This document shows, piece after piece, positions 35,317 through 45,302 of a DNA stretch of 64,000 bases (position 1 is the stretch's first letter; each line of letters starts with the position of its first letter). Below the pieces are notes generated by a model. That model saw nothing but the letters and a program-made list of their open reading frames with translations. It had not been told where the DNA came from and ran no database searches. The position numbers and the translations under genes were made by a program. Source of the stretch: an uncultured Porphyromonas sp. (GTDB lineage Bacteria; Bacteroidota; Bacteroidia; Bacteroidales; Porphyromonadaceae). Location of the stretch: contig CAKRMU010000006.1 of assembly GCA_934364985.1 (NCBI GenBank), positions 1-64,000 on the forward strand, read 5' to 3'.

Positions 35317-36456
35317 TCAGTAGTGCCGGATACGATAACGCCCCCCTGGGAGAGAGAGAATTTTGCCATCAAGCTCTAAGTCAAATAACTCTGAAGATAA
35401 TGTGGACATTTCCTCACCTAATCTAAGTGATAAATCCTCAATAGTTAATTCGTCAGTTTCTCTTAGCACCTTTAAGATTGGGTTGATATCTTCTTCTGTA
35501 TCTTCAGTAAAAGGAAGAGGTTTTTGGATCAATATCTCGTCAAGCAAGCCAATATCTCTGAGCAAGTCATCCGGCGATGTCACGATAGAGGCTTTTTGCT
35601 TTGCTATTAGCTGATTGCACCCCATAGATGTTTCATCAAATAACCTACCAGGCACAGCATATACCGACCTTCCATAGTCAAAGCTAATATTAGCCGTTAC
35701 TAATGCACCCCCCTTCACTGGGCTCTCTGCCACTATCGTGGCAAGGCTTAGCCCTGCTACTATCCGATTACGTTGGATAAACCTTTGTGGTAATGCTCTC
35801 GTGTAGTATGGATATTCAGTTATCAAGCCTCCTCCTGAAGATATCATTTTATTAGCTAATTCCCTATGAGTGGCAGGATAAAGAGTATAAAAACCATGAG
35901 CAATGATGCCGATACTTTTGAGGCCATATTGCAGAGCTGTCTCATGTGCTATCTTATCAACGCCGTATGCTAAACCACTAACAATAGTAACGTCGGGGCG
36001 AAGCTCTGATAATCCTTTGATAATGTATCTCAGGACTTCTCCTGAGTATGCTGTACACTTTCGTGTCCCCACAACGCTAATCATGGGGGACAAAGGAATA
36101 TTGCCTCTAATGTACAAAACGATTGGGGCATCAAAGCATTGTGCCAAACTTAATGGGTAATCTTCGTCGCCCCAAAATAGCAACTTTACCTCCACCCCAT
36201 TGCTGGCAAGAGATCGCAAACGTGCTAATTCATCCTCTGCCAGTTCCGCACTTTTTGAATCCTTTATTTGGTGTATTAGCTTCGGGCGAGCATTGGTTTT
36301 CTCCATTAATTCCTTAGGAGATGCTTGAAGTACCAATGTCGCTGACCCCATGGCTTCGATCAGCCCCCTAATGGTTGTAGGTCCTAAACCCTCTGTAAAG
36401 CTTAGTTGTAGCAGAGCCAGCTGCTCTGGAGGCAAGAGGTAGGGACTTAGAAACAT
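35317..36456 (-). CDS. dprA: DNA processing protein DprA
   Basis: Loads RecA onto incoming ssDNA in natural transformation. The 379-aa protein has an N-terminal SAM-like region, a Rossmann core with VVGTRKCTAYSGEVLRYI, VSGLAYGVDKIAHETAL and GGGLITEYPYYT...FIQRNRIVAGLS, and a C-terminal winged helix (LKVLRETDELTIEDLSLRLG). All core parts are intact, so the host may be competent. It is 8 nt downstream of the thioesterase gene, forming a U32-thioesterase-dprA run. Confidence 0.95.
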   Translation of the reverse strand: MFLSPYLLPPEQLALLQLSFTEGLGPTTIRGLIEAMGSATLVLQASPKELMEKTNARPKLIHQIKDSKSAELAEDELARLRSLASNGVEVKLLFWGDEDYPLSLAQCFDAPIVLYIRGNIPLSPMISVVGTRKCTAYSGEVLRYIIKGLSELRPDVTIVSGLAYGVDKIAHETALQYGLKSIGIIAHGFYTLYPATHRELANKMISSGGGLITEYPYYTRALPQRFIQRNRIVAGLSLATIVAESPVKGGALVTANISFDYGRSVYAVPGRLFDETSMGCNQLIAKQKASIVTSPDDLLRDIGLLDEILIQKPLPFTEDTEEDINPILKVLRETDELTIEDLSLRLGEEMSTLSSELFDLELDGKILSLPGGRYRIRHY

Positions 36457-36464
36457 TTAATTCG

Positions 36465-36890
36465 TTAAATATTTAAGTTTGCAAGCAATTTATCAAAATA
36501 AGCCCCACGTGTTAATCGTCCATCCTGCACAAGTACAGCGGAAACGACACCGCGTGCTGCTAACTGCCCGTCTTTTTTATGTATGATATCTTGGTCAAAG
36601 ACCAGCCGAGGACCATCGCGATGGATATTCAGACCTATCCAAAAATAATCGCCACTTCGGAGAGAGCGTTTGTAGTCGATCTCAACGCGAGCCACGAATG
36701 CATCATAGCCCTCTTCGTGCATGCGACTAAAGTTATCTCCCAAACTCTCTAAAAATTCGTGTCGAGCATGCTCCATGTAATGCTGATAATTGGCATTATT
36801 GACTACCCCTTGCAAGTCACACTCGTAATCGCGTACTTTCATCTCAAGAATATAGAGATATTTCTCTGTAGGTGCTGACAGTTCGTTCAT
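36465..36890 (-). CDS. acyl-CoA thioesterase, 4HBT hotdog fold
   Basis: 141-aa YbgC/FadM-type thioesterase. The hotdog motif VRDYECDLQGVVNNANYQHYMEHARHEFL has the catalytic Asp region D-x-QGVVNNxxY and is followed by VEIDYKRSLRSGDYFWIGL. The substrate is unknown. It sits 2 nt after the U32 peptidase stop and 8 nt before dprA, so all three are probably co-transcribed. Confidence 0.88.
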   Translation of the reverse strand: MNELSAPTEKYLYILEMKVRDYECDLQGVVNNANYQHYMEHARHEFLESLGDNFSRMHEEGYDAFVARVEIDYKRSLRSGDYFWIGLNIHRDGPRLVFDQDIIHKKDGQLAARGVVSAVLVQDGRLTRGAYFDKLLANLNI

Positions 36891-36892
36891 GT

Positions 36893-38161
36893 TTATTCAA
36901 ATATGCTTTCGTCTCTATTATTAACTAATTTCATCACATAAAGGCGGTCGTTAGGGCGGACTTTCTCTGGTACCTTAATGCTGAAACGATAACCTTTCTT
37001 GTCGACATTATGGATTAGCCCATGGTCGCCTCTCATCTCTTTAGCAGGGAAAAATACGGCACCTGTCGTGGGTCCTGTCACTAATAACTCATCCCCCTCT
37101 GTCACTTCGTTGCTCTCAAGTTCAAACTCCGCTACTGAAAGCTGGCTGAAGTAGCGGATCACCTTACCTACATTTGTTTTTACCCGTGTGGCAGATGAAC
37201 CGTAATGATGTGTCCACTCCCCAAGGCGTTGTCCCAAATAATAGCCATCCCAAAAGCCACGATTAAAGACTTTGCTTAGTCGATTATCCCAATCCTCCAC
37301 CTTGTCATCGGTGTAACTATTCTCAAGATAAGCAGTAATCGCTTCGTTATAACACTCGGATACGATCCTCACATACTCTGGACCTCTGGCACGACCTTCA
37401 ATCTTGAAGACACGTACCCCAGCATCCATCATCTTATTCATGAAGTGGATTGTCTTGAGGTCTTTAGGGCTCATGATGTATTGGTTCTCCACCTCCAGCT
37501 CCATATCACTACTTGTATCCTTTACGAGATAACTCCTTCGGCAAATTTGGTTACAAGCACCCCTGTTAGCACTGCTATTCATCTCATGGAGGCTTAGATA
37601 ACATTTGCCACTAACTGCCATACACAAGGCTCCATGAGCAAACATCTCAATGCGTACAAGTTCGCCTCGAGGTCCACGGATATTCTGCTCCTCAATCGCT
37701 TTGTGGATGGTATACACTTGACCTAAATTAAGCTCTCGTGCCAATACCACTACATCAGCAAACTGAGCGTAAAAGCGAAGAGCCTCTATGTTTGTGATGT
37801 TTAATTGAGTAGAGAGATGCACTTCCACTCCCATTTTGTGGGCATAGGTCATTGCCGCAACATCGCTTGCAATGATAGCAGAGATACCTGCTCCCTTAGC
37901 AGCATCTATGATGCTATGGAGTAGCTCCATATCATTATCATAAATGATGGTATTGACGGTCAAGTAGCTTTTGATGCCATTCTCGTTACAGATCCTTGCG
38001 ATCTCGTGCATATCATCAGTGCTAAAAGTCTTAGCACTTCTTGCACGCATATTCAAGCCTTCAATACCAAAGTAGATAGCATTAGCCCCACCTTGCAGTG
38101 CCGCATATAGAGACTCCCAGCTACCCACAGGTGCCATTATTTCAAAGTCCTCTCGCTTCAT
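36893..38161 (-). CDS. U32 family peptidase-like protein
   Basis: 422-aa protein from the ATG at 38161 (MKREDFEIMAPVGSWESL), which matches how family members begin; upstream in-frame ATGs at 38203 and 38224 would add up to 21 residues. The U32 signature is RIEMFAHGALCMAVSGKCYLS followed by NRGACNQICRRSY, with four cysteines that in relatives bind an iron-sulfur cluster. Members include collagenase-like PrtC and tRNA/rRNA hydroxylation factors TrhP/RlhA, and an RNA-modification role is equally plausible. A good promoter lies upstream. Confidence 0.88.
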   Translation of the reverse strand: MKREDFEIMAPVGSWESLYAALQGGANAIYFGIEGLNMRARSAKTFSTDDMHEIARICNENGIKSYLTVNTIIYDNDMELLHSIIDAAKGAGISAIIASDVAAMTYAHKMGVEVHLSTQLNITNIEALRFYAQFADVVVLARELNLGQVYTIHKAIEEQNIRGPRGELVRIEMFAHGALCMAVSGKCYLSLHEMNSSANRGACNQICRRSYLVKDTSSDMELEVENQYIMSPKDLKTIHFMNKMMDAGVRVFKIEGRARGPEYVRIVSECYNEAITAYLENSYTDDKVEDWDNRLSKVFNRGFWDGYYLGQRLGEWTHHYGSSATRVKTNVGKVIRYFSQLSVAEFELESNEVTEGDELLVTGPTTGAVFFPAKEMRGDHGLIHNVDKKGYRFSIKVPEKVRPNDRLYVMKLVNNRDESIFE

Positions 38162-38271
38162 CCCCTCATTAATAAACCAATACTCATTAATAAATGATAG
38201 CATCCTTGTCCCCACCGATACCATTTACTCGTATTACGTAGTAGCGAATGGTGTAAAGACTAAGTAGTTTA

Positions 38272-38301
38272 CAAATGTACCCATTTTTAGCCTCTCTCAA
38301 A
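38272..38301 (-). promoter_or_regulatory. promoter of the U32-thioesterase-dprA run
   Basis: On the - strand TTTG (38301-38298), an 18-nt spacer, then TACATTTG (38279-38272), matching TTTG-N18/19-TAnnTTTG. Confidence 0.6.
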
Positions 38302-38546
38302 AGCAAACTTCCACCAGCGACTTCTATCTATTACGCGATATCTTATCAAAGGTCGCATATGCAACATTTTAAATATAGGATAAAATAGGTGTATTACACA
38401 TGATTATTAGACGATGTGCACAAATATCACTATTGTGAATCATTAACCTTGAGAGAAACTATGTAATTCATAGGTATCTATATAGTAGCTTTAAATTGAT
38501 AGATGTAACAACTGTATGGTAATCAATGTTTTATATTAATTATAAG

Positions 38547-38632
38547 AGTATACTGGGAATACGTTGAAGCGAATACCCGATATTTGCTGAGGAGGATACA
38601 GGGAATATGCTAAGGCGAATTCCGTATATTCA
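38547..38632. repeat. 23-nt-period palindromic array G (4 units)
   Basis: Units at 38547-38563, 38570-38586, 38593-38609 and 38616-38632; linkers ttgaag, ctgagg, ctaagg. Unit 2 CGAATACCCGATATTTG is almost identical to array D's unit at 19531. The array lies in the 580-nt divergent gap between the U32 and pepE genes. Confidence 0.87.
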
Positions 38633-38666
38633 CTTCTACTAATGTATGGTACAAGCTAAATAATAG

Positions 38667-38674
38667 TATATTTG
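38667..38674 (+). promoter_or_regulatory. -7 element for the pepE-tpiA operon
   Basis: TATATTTG matches TAnnTTTG, 68 nt before the pepE start. No exact -33 TTTG. Confidence 0.4.
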
Positions 38675-38741
38675 TATCAAATAGAGTATCGAGACCTCCC
38701 ACAGATGGTCTCAAGGTATTAATCCATAGTGAATAGATGTT

Positions 38742-39452
38742 ATGATGAGACTATTGCTTATTAGTAATTCGGCTTCCCCGGGGGAGACTTATTTAGAGAA
38801 ACCCAAAAGTGACATTGCAGACTTCCTTAAGGATAGTAATAGCAATGTCGTATTTATCCCTTTTGCGGGTGTTACGTTCTCTTTTGACGCATACGTAGAT
38901 AAAGTTAATAAGGCATTGCAGGATACGGGTATTAAAGTTCGAGGTGTACATTCTTTTGCAGATCCTATTAAAGCTATTGAGGATGCGTCTGCTATCATTG
39001 TGGGTGGAGGTAATACTTTCCAATTGATAAAGATGATGCAGGAGCAGGGGCTTATTGACGCAATCCGTAGCCGAGTGTTGGAAGGAGTGCCTTATGTGGG
39101 CTGGAGTGCAGGAAGCAATGTCGCATGTCCGACCATCTGCACAACAAATGATATGCCTATCGTTGAGCCAACAAGTTTTAAGGCACTTAACCTAATACCT
39201 TTCCAGATTAATCCGCATTATCTTGATGATCATCCTGCTAATCATGGTGGTGAAACACGTGAAGTACGCATACTCGAGTACATTGAAGCCAACCCGGATA
39301 TGTATGTCGCCGGTTTACGAGAGGGGTGTCGCTTCTTTGTAGAGGGTAACGAGTTGACACTCGTAGGCAATAAGTCTCTACGCGTATTCAAGAAAGGTCA
39401 GGAAATTATGGAGTATCAGCCGGAAAGCGATCTCCGGTTCTTAATGCTGTAA
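38742..39452 (+). CDS. pepE: dipeptidase E (S51 family)
   Basis: 236-aa cytoplasmic serine peptidase that cleaves Asp-X dipeptides. The nucleophile motif GWSAGSNVACPTICTTNDMPI (GxSAG) is clear, with IIVGGGNTFQLIKMM upstream and the INPHYLDDHPANHGGETREVRI histidine/glutamate block downstream, all as in PepE. Two ATG codons begin the frame. It is the first gene of a + strand run of four, with DUF1599 6 nt later. Confidence 0.94.
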   Translation: MMRLLLISNSASPGETYLEKPKSDIADFLKDSNSNVVFIPFAGVTFSFDAYVDKVNKALQDTGIKVRGVHSFADPIKAIEDASAIIVGGGNTFQLIKMMQEQGLIDAIRSRVLEGVPYVGWSAGSNVACPTICTTNDMPIVEPTSFKALNLIPFQINPHYLDDHPANHGGETREVRILEYIEANPDMYVAGLREGCRFFVEGNELTLVGNKSLRVFKKGQEIMEYQPESDLRFLML

Positions 39453-39458
39453 AATTGT

Positions 39459-40022
39459 ATGCCTGAGTACAAAAAGACTGCAGAGCAGTACGATGAAGCT
39501 TTAGATAAGTGCCGAACGCTCTTTCTAAATAAATTTAAAGACTATGGTGCGTCTTGGAGAGTGATGAGACCTACTGCCATCACCGATCAGATATATATCA
39601 AGGTGCAGAGAATCCGCTCTGTGCAGGAGGCAGGTGTAAATAAAGTGGGCGAGAATCTCGTCAACGAATTTATAGGTGTAGTCAATTATGCCCTCATGGG
39701 TATGGTACAGCTCGAACGAGGATACACAGATAGTCCGGAGCGTTCGGATGAGCAATTGGTGGCTTGGTATGATGCTTATGCTAAGCAAGCTCGCGAATTA
39801 ATGTTTTCAAAAAACCATGATTATGGCGAAGCTTGGCGGAGTATGCGTATCTCTAGTATCACAGACATTTTGCTCCAAAAGGTATTTAGGACAAAACAGA
39901 TAGAGGATAATCAAGGAGCCGTAAAGGTGAGCGAGGGCATTGATGCTAACTATCTGGACATGGTGAATTATGCTATTTTTTCCCTCATTAAGATAGGAGA
40001 AGGCTGTGACGCAATGGTATAA
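39459..40022 (+). CDS. DUF1599 protein with internal duplication
   Basis: 187-aa protein made of two similar halves: QYDEALDKCRTLFLNKFKDYGASWRVMRPTAITD-type motif (about residues 8-80) and WYDAYAKQARELMFSKNHDYGEAWRSMRISSITD-type motif (about 100-180). Each half has the F/HDYGxxWRxMR signature of DUF1599, a family noted for association with modified-nucleotide metabolism. No biochemical role can be named. It overlaps the next gene by 17 nt. Confidence 0.85.
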   Translation: MPEYKKTAEQYDEALDKCRTLFLNKFKDYGASWRVMRPTAITDQIYIKVQRIRSVQEAGVNKVGENLVNEFIGVVNYALMGMVQLERGYTDSPERSDEQLVAWYDAYAKQARELMFSKNHDYGEAWRSMRISSITDILLQKVFRTKQIEDNQGAVKVSEGIDANYLDMVNYAIFSLIKIGEGCDAMV

Positions 40023-41265
40023 TGGCAAAGTCTTTTTTACAAGGTTAGCCCAAATAGTAGTAGGTATAACGTTCCTATTCTCCGGTATTGTCAAGGGAAT
40101 CGACCCGATGGGGACTGCCATTAAGATAGGAGAGTATGCCGGTGTAGTCTCTATTTCCCTGCCTAATAATTTGGCATTAATAGTATCTTTTTTGCTCATT
40201 ACGCTGGAGTTTGTATTGGGTGTAGCCCTCATTATTGGCTATCGTCCGCAGATCTCAAGGTGGATTCTTTTGGTCCTAATGGCATTTATGACCATTGTTA
40301 CACTCTATATCTATCTTTTTGAACCGGTAGCTGACTGTGGCTGTTTTGGCGATGCTCTAGTTATCAGTAATGCCACTACGTTTTACAAAAATATAGTACT
40401 TTTATGTCTCTCATCAGCGTTATTCTTTTGTGCCGATTGTTGGTATCATTGGTTGCCGGTGGACTATGCGGATAAAGCGGTTGCGATATCTGTCGTAGTC
40501 ATATCAGGATTCAATGCTACGAATATCCACCAGTTGCCTGTTATTGATTTCCGCCCTTATAAGATAGGAAGTGACCTTATGGAGCTGACACAATCGGGAG
40601 GCACAGAGGGCGAGTATGACTATAGGTTCGTTTATAGTAAGGATGGGCATGAGCAGATATTCACATTAGACCAGCTTCAGGAAGTAGACTCTACGTGGGT
40701 TTTTGTGCGTGACGAGACGATAGAGATAACTAAAGCTGAGCAACCCCTCGGCAGTGACTTTGTACTGGTTCGTGACGATGGTACGAATGCGGTAGAGAGT
40801 ATTGCTTACGAAGGGCAAAATACGCTCCTGCTGATTTCGCCCAATATAAGGGAAGTGTCCCCCAAGCGACTTACTAAAATTCTTGACTCTGGGTTACCTT
40901 TTTCCTTAGCTATGGGAAATAGTGATGAGATCTGGGCAAATGAGGAGTATCAAAGCTTGGAGCATAGATTCGTGGAAGTCTATCAGCTGGATAATACTAC
41001 GGCTAAGACGGTAATAAGATCTAACCCTGGTCTGGTAGTGATATCTGGAGGAAAGATTGTCAATAAAATATCGGGCGATGTCTTAACGAATCTTGTGAAA
41101 AATCCTGATTTCCTTAGTGACCCTTATCAATATCAAGATCATAGAGATGAAGTGTTTAGGTATGTTATTACCTTTGGTTGGCATGTCCTTTTAGCTTTAT
41201 CAATCGTGATTGCAGGCATATATTATAGGATTGAAAATAGAAATAACAAAATAAGAAAAGAGTAA
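40006..41265 (+). CDS. DoxX-like membrane protein, BT_3928 family
   Basis: 419-aa inner-membrane protein. The first 170 residues hold four to five hydrophobic helices with the DoxX-like start [28 protein letters not shown] and the DCGCFGD cysteine pair. A soluble region of about 200 residues follows (thioredoxin-like in relatives), ending with a final membrane helix ([18 protein letters not shown]) and a basic tail. Probably part of a periplasmic redox or quinone-linked system; the function is unproven. It overlaps DUF1599 and lies 5 nt before tpiA. Confidence 0.85.
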   Translation: MTQWYNGKVFFTRLAQIVVGITFLFSGIVKGIDPMGTAIKIGEYAGVVSISLPNNLALIVSFLLITLEFVLGVALIIGYRPQISRWILLVLMAFMTIVTLYIYLFEPVADCGCFGDALVISNATTFYKNIVLLCLSSALFFCADCWYHWLPVDYADKAVAISVVVISGFNATNIHQLPVIDFRPYKIGSDLMELTQSGGTEGEYDYRFVYSKDGHEQIFTLDQLQEVDSTWVFVRDETIEITKAEQPLGSDFVLVRDDGTNAVESIAYEGQNTLLLISPNIREVSPKRLTKILDSGLPFSLAMGNSDEIWANEEYQSLEHRFVEVYQLDNTTAKTVIRSNPGLVVISGGKIVNKISGDVLTNLVKNPDFLSDPYQYQDHRDEVFRYVITFGWHVLLALSIVIAGIYYRIENRNNKIRKE

Positions 41266-41270
41266 TTATT

Positions 41271-42032
41271 ATGAGGAAGAATATCGTTGCAGGTAACTGG
41301 AAGATGAATACAACGCTTCAAGAAGGTGTGGATTTAGCTAAGGCGATAGCCAAATCTATTGAGGGAAAAACGCTTCATTGCGATGTCATTTTGAGTGTAC
41401 CCTTTACTCATCTCACAGAGGTCGTCAAAGCGGTTGCTGGGACTCCTATCAAGGTCGCTGCTGAAAACTGTGCCAGCGAAGACAAGGGTGCTTTTACTGG
41501 TGAGGTATCAGCAGCAATGGTAGGATCTACAGGTGCTGCTTACGTTATTTTGGGGCACAGTGAAAGACGAAGTTACTATCACGAGACTTCTGATATCCTA
41601 AAGAAAAAAGTGAAATTGGCCCTTGAGAATAACTTAAAGCCCATTTTTTGCGTGGGCGAAGTGCTTAAGGAGCGTGAGGAAGGGTGCCACTTCGATGTTG
41701 TTGAGCGTCAAGTGGAGGAGGCATTGTTTGACTTGTCAGAGCAAGATTTTCGCAATATTACTTTAGCATACGAGCCCGTATGGGCTATCGGAACAGGTAA
41801 AACAGCTACGAGTAAAGAGGCACAAGAGATACACGCACATCTCCGTAATGTAGTGGCTCAAAAGTACGGAAAATCGGTTGCTGACGATATGACTATCTTA
41901 TATGGAGGCAGTGCAAATGGGGGCAATGCTAAGGAGCTATTTAGTCAGCCTGATGTTGATGGGGGCTTGATCGGAGGTGCATCTCTCGTTGCAGATAAGT
42001 TTCTCTCCGTTATACAAGGTTTTGACAAGTAA
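41271..42032 (+). CDS. tpiA: triosephosphate isomerase
   Basis: Glycolytic TIM-barrel enzyme, 253 aa. NWKMNTTL carries Asn/Lys of the active site, [14 protein letters not shown] the catalytic His, and [16 protein letters not shown] the catalytic Glu and flexible loop; [14 protein letters not shown] and GLIGGASL bind phosphate. It is the last gene of the pepE operon, followed by array H and a bidirectional terminator before purB. Confidence 0.97.
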   Translation: MRKNIVAGNWKMNTTLQEGVDLAKAIAKSIEGKTLHCDVILSVPFTHLTEVVKAVAGTPIKVAAENCASEDKGAFTGEVSAAMVGSTGAAYVILGHSERRSYYHETSDILKKKVKLALENNLKPIFCVGEVLKEREEGCHFDVVERQVEEALFDLSEQDFRNITLAYEPVWAIGTGKTATSKEAQEIHAHLRNVVAQKYGKSVADDMTILYGGSANGGNAKELFSQPDVDGGLIGGASLVADKFLSVIQGFDK

Positions 42033-42103
42033 ATAAGAGAGATTTCCTTATTTCAAAACATATTTTTAGAATTAGTTTTGGATGTTACGGCATTGAGCAT
42101 TTG

Positions 42104-42189
42104 AGAATATACGTAATACGCTTCAGCGGATACATGGTATTCCTCGAAACAAATACCTAGTATTCGATGAAGCGTATTTCGGGTATCCA
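42104..42189. repeat. 23-nt-period palindromic array H (4 units)
   Basis: Units at 42104-42120, 42127-42143, 42150-42166 and 42173-42189; linkers cttcag, tcgaaa, atgaag. Unit 3 CAAATACCTAGTATTCG is nearly a perfect palindrome. It lies between the convergent tpiA and purB genes, just before the shared terminator. Confidence 0.86.
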
Positions 42190-42201
42190 TATTATCATGA
42201 T

Positions 42202-42244
42202 AAAAGAATCGTAGTTTGGGCTATCCCCAAGCTACGATTCTTTT
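42202..42244. terminator. bidirectional terminator between tpiA and purB
   Basis: A 19-20-bp stem with one mismatch (AAAAGAATCGTAG...CTACGATTCTTTT) closes on a 4-nt loop CTAT. It has A-run and T-run flanks, so it works in both directions for the convergent genes. Confidence 0.85.
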
Positions 42245-42270
42245 ATTAAATATGGTGTAGGTATATGAAA

Positions 42271-43620
42271 CTATTTGCCATAAACACCTATGTAGTTACG
42301 TGGAGTGATACTTTTCATCTCATTTTTGAGTTCTTCAGACACTTCCAATCCATCAATAAAGCTATTAAGTTTCTCCCGGGTCAATTTTTCATTGCTCCTC
42401 GTTAGCCCTTTGAGTGCCTCGTATGGGTGAGGATACCCTTCGCGTCTCAGTATGGTCTGTAGGGCTTCGGCAACCACAGGAAGGGCATTATCCAGATCAT
42501 TAAGGATGGCATTCTGATTTAGAAGAAGCTTGTCGATACCTTTGTTGAGACTATTAAAGGCTATTAAACTATGGGCAATGGGCATCCCCACATTACGCAT
42601 TACAGTGCTATCTGTCAGATCTCTCTGCAATCTCGAGATGGGAAGTTTATGTGCCAAATGCTCCAAGTACACTATCGCAATACCAAGGTTCCCCTCAGCA
42701 TTTTCGAAGTCAATAGGATTCACTTTGTGTGGCATAGCAGACGAACCCACTTCTCCCTCCTTAATCTTCTGCTTAAAATATTCGTCAGAGATATACATCC
42801 ACATATCTCTTGCAAAATCAATAAGTATCACAGAGATGCGTTTAATAGCATCAAATAGTGCCGCTAAGTTATCATAATTGGAGATCTGAGTGGTGTATTC
42901 CTCAAGCTCCATTCCCAAATGCTCCTCTGCAAAATCGTGGGCAAATGCTCGCCAATCAATAGACGGGTAGGCGATGTGGTGGGCATTCATATTACCAGTA
43001 GCTCCACCGAATTTTACGCTCTGTGGCACCATATGGAGTAGCTTTATCTGTTCGCGTAGACGGTAAACGTAAACATACATTTCCTTGCCTAAGGTTGTAG
43101 GCGAAGCTGGTTGTCCATGTGTGCGAGCTAACATTGGGATCGCCTTCCATTCATCTGCCCTCTGCTCAATTTTATCTACAATACCCTCCAATGCTGGTAT
43201 CCATACTTCGTCTAAAGCATCTCGCAACATCATGGGCTGAGATGTATTATTAATGTCCTGCGAAGTGAGACCAAAGTGAACGAATTCAAGCACTTCGGCA
43301 TATTTTTCATCCGCAAGTCTCTCTTTGATAAAATACTCCACGGCCTTGACGTCGTGATTAGTGACGTTTTCTATCTCTTTAACTCTTGTAGCATCGATTT
43401 CTGTAAAATCTTCATAGAGACTCCGTAGCTCAGATTGAATGATATCGCTATTCAGAAGTGACAATTTGTCTGGAATCGCTTTGGATAATGCGATAAGGTA
43501 CTCAACCTCAACCATTACTCTATATTTTATCAATGCGTATTCTGAGAAATAATTCTCAAGCATACCTACTTGTTTCCTATACCTACCATCCACTGGTGAT
43601 ATTGCTTTTAGCGTATCCAT
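42271..43620 (-). CDS. purB: adenylosuccinate lyase
   Basis: Purine-synthesis enzyme that releases fumarate from SAICAR and adenylosuccinate. The 449-aa protein has the fumarase/ASL signature GSSAMPHKVNPIDFENAEG, the TSQDINNTSQP motif and the ARTHGQPASPTTLGKE histidine region. 449 aa is typical. It stands alone on the - strand, convergent with tpiA. Confidence 0.97.
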   Translation of the reverse strand: MDTLKAISPVDGRYRKQVGMLENYFSEYALIKYRVMVEVEYLIALSKAIPDKLSLLNSDIIQSELRSLYEDFTEIDATRVKEIENVTNHDVKAVEYFIKERLADEKYAEVLEFVHFGLTSQDINNTSQPMMLRDALDEVWIPALEGIVDKIEQRADEWKAIPMLARTHGQPASPTTLGKEMYVYVYRLREQIKLLHMVPQSVKFGGATGNMNAHHIAYPSIDWRAFAHDFAEEHLGMELEEYTTQISNYDNLAALFDAIKRISVILIDFARDMWMYISDEYFKQKIKEGEVGSSAMPHKVNPIDFENAEGNLGIAIVYLEHLAHKLPISRLQRDLTDSTVMRNVGMPIAHSLIAFNSLNKGIDKLLLNQNAILNDLDNALPVVAEALQTILRREGYPHPYEALKGLTRSNEKLTREKLNSFIDGLEVSEELKNEMKSITPRNYIGVYGK

Positions 43621-43965
43621 GGGCCTTATATTTTACTTTAATAAACTGCACAGCCAAAGACTTAAATGCATCTCCTTAGCCAATTAAGAGCAGCACTATG
43701 CAAAAACTTATCCCCAAAGGTACCAAAAAAGATGCTATCATATTGATATTTTGAAGAAAATGAATCGTATTGGCATTTTGAGGGATCTCTGTTATAAAAG
43801 TGGAATAATGAGACATCTAAAGACGCGGGATAGCAACTGCTCTAATAGAAATTTAGAAAATTAATATTTACTTTGTGTCGTCCGCAAAATTTGTTTGATG
43901 ATGCTATCTTTTGATGTGGTTATAAAGCTAAAAATTGGTACCTTTGGGAATAAGAAGGAAGAAAT
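43621..43965. other. 345-nt divergent promoter gap between purB and a secreted protein gene
   Basis: No gene, RNA or repeat array is seen. It contains two divergent -7 elements: CAAAGGTA at 43715-43722 (TACCTTTG on -, for purB) and TACCTTTG at 43939-43946 (+, 20 nt before the next gene). Neither has a perfectly spaced -33 TTTG. Confidence 0.55.
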
Positions 43966-45276
43966 ATGATTATTAGATGTCTCATATTTATTGTAATGCT
44001 GGGGTTGTTACCTCCACTTGCTTTGGCACAAGATGAGGTCACGAAAGCACCCGAGATGACTCCTAAAGAGTTAGCTGTACGGGCATTAAAATCTGGAGAT
44101 TATGCCTCGGTTGAGGCATGGTATTCGCATTTGTCTGCAAGGGATAAGCGGTTGCCTGATAACTTATTCGTCGCTACCTTTTCATCAATTAACGATTTAG
44201 ATTTTCCTCTGGCTCATAAGCGGATGGAGCTTTATAATGATCTAAGACTGAGGTCAGAAAAGGATAGGACCAACCGAAGTCTCATTGACAGTCATCTCCA
44301 TGCTACCGAGCGTATGCTGGCTAATCTCAGAGTTGTCACAATTCACAATGCTGATACTGCCACGTTGGATCAGTTATTGGCACAGGTTCAAAGTGAGATA
44401 AAGCACTTGGGAAGGGTTACCAAGGATACATATACCACACCTGATGGCAAAACCAAATGGGAGGTCTCTATAAGTCCAGATAGTACACCTTGCTTTTTGG
44501 TGGTTCATAGGTTGGGCGATGGATCTTGGGATAGGAGTAATGCAGAAATCGTTATCGTTCGTGGGTTATCGCAGGATGTAACGCTTTCATATCCTTTCCT
44601 TCAGGGTGATGGTAACACACTTTATTTCGCTATAGAGGAGCATTCGTTAGTGCCAAGTACCACTTTGGGTGGAAAGGATATATTTGTAAGTAGGTACGAT
44701 AGGGAGAGTGGTAGCCTTTTAGTGCCCACTCAACTACCATTGCCTTTTAATAGCAGTGTTGATGACTTTTGCTATATTATTGATGAACAATCAGACTTTG
44801 GGTGGTTAATTTCGGCACGAAATGCTAAGGCTGATTCGCTTGTCCTTTATACCTTTGCTCCTTCGACGGTTCAGCGATATCAAGGTGAAGACCAGAGAGA
44901 AGTGGCTAAATGGAAGGCTCCGAATCTCACTCATAAGCATTTCGTTACTACCTCAAAAAGCGAGCTCATATCAGAGCATGCCCCTATTTACTTTTGGGTA
45001 CACAATAGAGCCATAAGAGGGGTTGAAGATTTGCCTAATACCACTGCACGTGAAGCTTTTAGCAAGTATTTGCAGATTTATAATGCTTATAATGAGCGTG
45101 TGGATTCTTTGGAAAAAGAAAGGGAGCATTTGCGTCATTTTGATGATACTCAAAGTGCTGACGAATCAATAAAGAAACGTATGTTAGCCACAGAGGAATG
45201 CATAGAAGAGCTCCGTGTCCAGCTCAAAGCGATTCGAAACGAAGTGATAAATCAATGCACGAATAATAACAAATAG
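43966..45276 (+). CDS. secreted protein of unknown function with PD40/TolB-like repeats
   Basis: 436-aa protein with a clear signal peptide (GLLPPLALAQ, cleavage near residue 22). An N-terminal helical part follows, then a beta-rich middle with segments such as KTKWEVSISPDSTPCFLVVHR and FLQGDGNTLYFAIEE...GKDIFVSRYDRESG, reminiscent of PD40/TolB-like propeller strands. A C-terminal coiled coil (about 375-430) is rich in E, R and L. No catalytic motif is recognised. It lies 26 nt before nfeD, so it is probably in the same transcript. Confidence 0.65.
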   Translation: MIIRCLIFIVMLGLLPPLALAQDEVTKAPEMTPKELAVRALKSGDYASVEAWYSHLSARDKRLPDNLFVATFSSINDLDFPLAHKRMELYNDLRLRSEKDRTNRSLIDSHLHATERMLANLRVVTIHNADTATLDQLLAQVQSEIKHLGRVTKDTYTTPDGKTKWEVSISPDSTPCFLVVHRLGDGSWDRSNAEIVIVRGLSQDVTLSYPFLQGDGNTLYFAIEEHSLVPSTTLGGKDIFVSRYDRESGSLLVPTQLPLPFNSSVDDFCYIIDEQSDFGWLISARNAKADSLVLYTFAPSTVQRYQGEDQREVAKWKAPNLTHKHFVTTSKSELISEHAPIYFWVHNRAIRGVEDLPNTTAREAFSKYLQIYNAYNERVDSLEKEREHLRHFDDTQSADESIKKRMLATEECIEELRVQLKAIRNEVINQCTNNNK

Positions 45277-45302
45277 ATGACTATTAGATTAGAGTTATAG
45301 AT

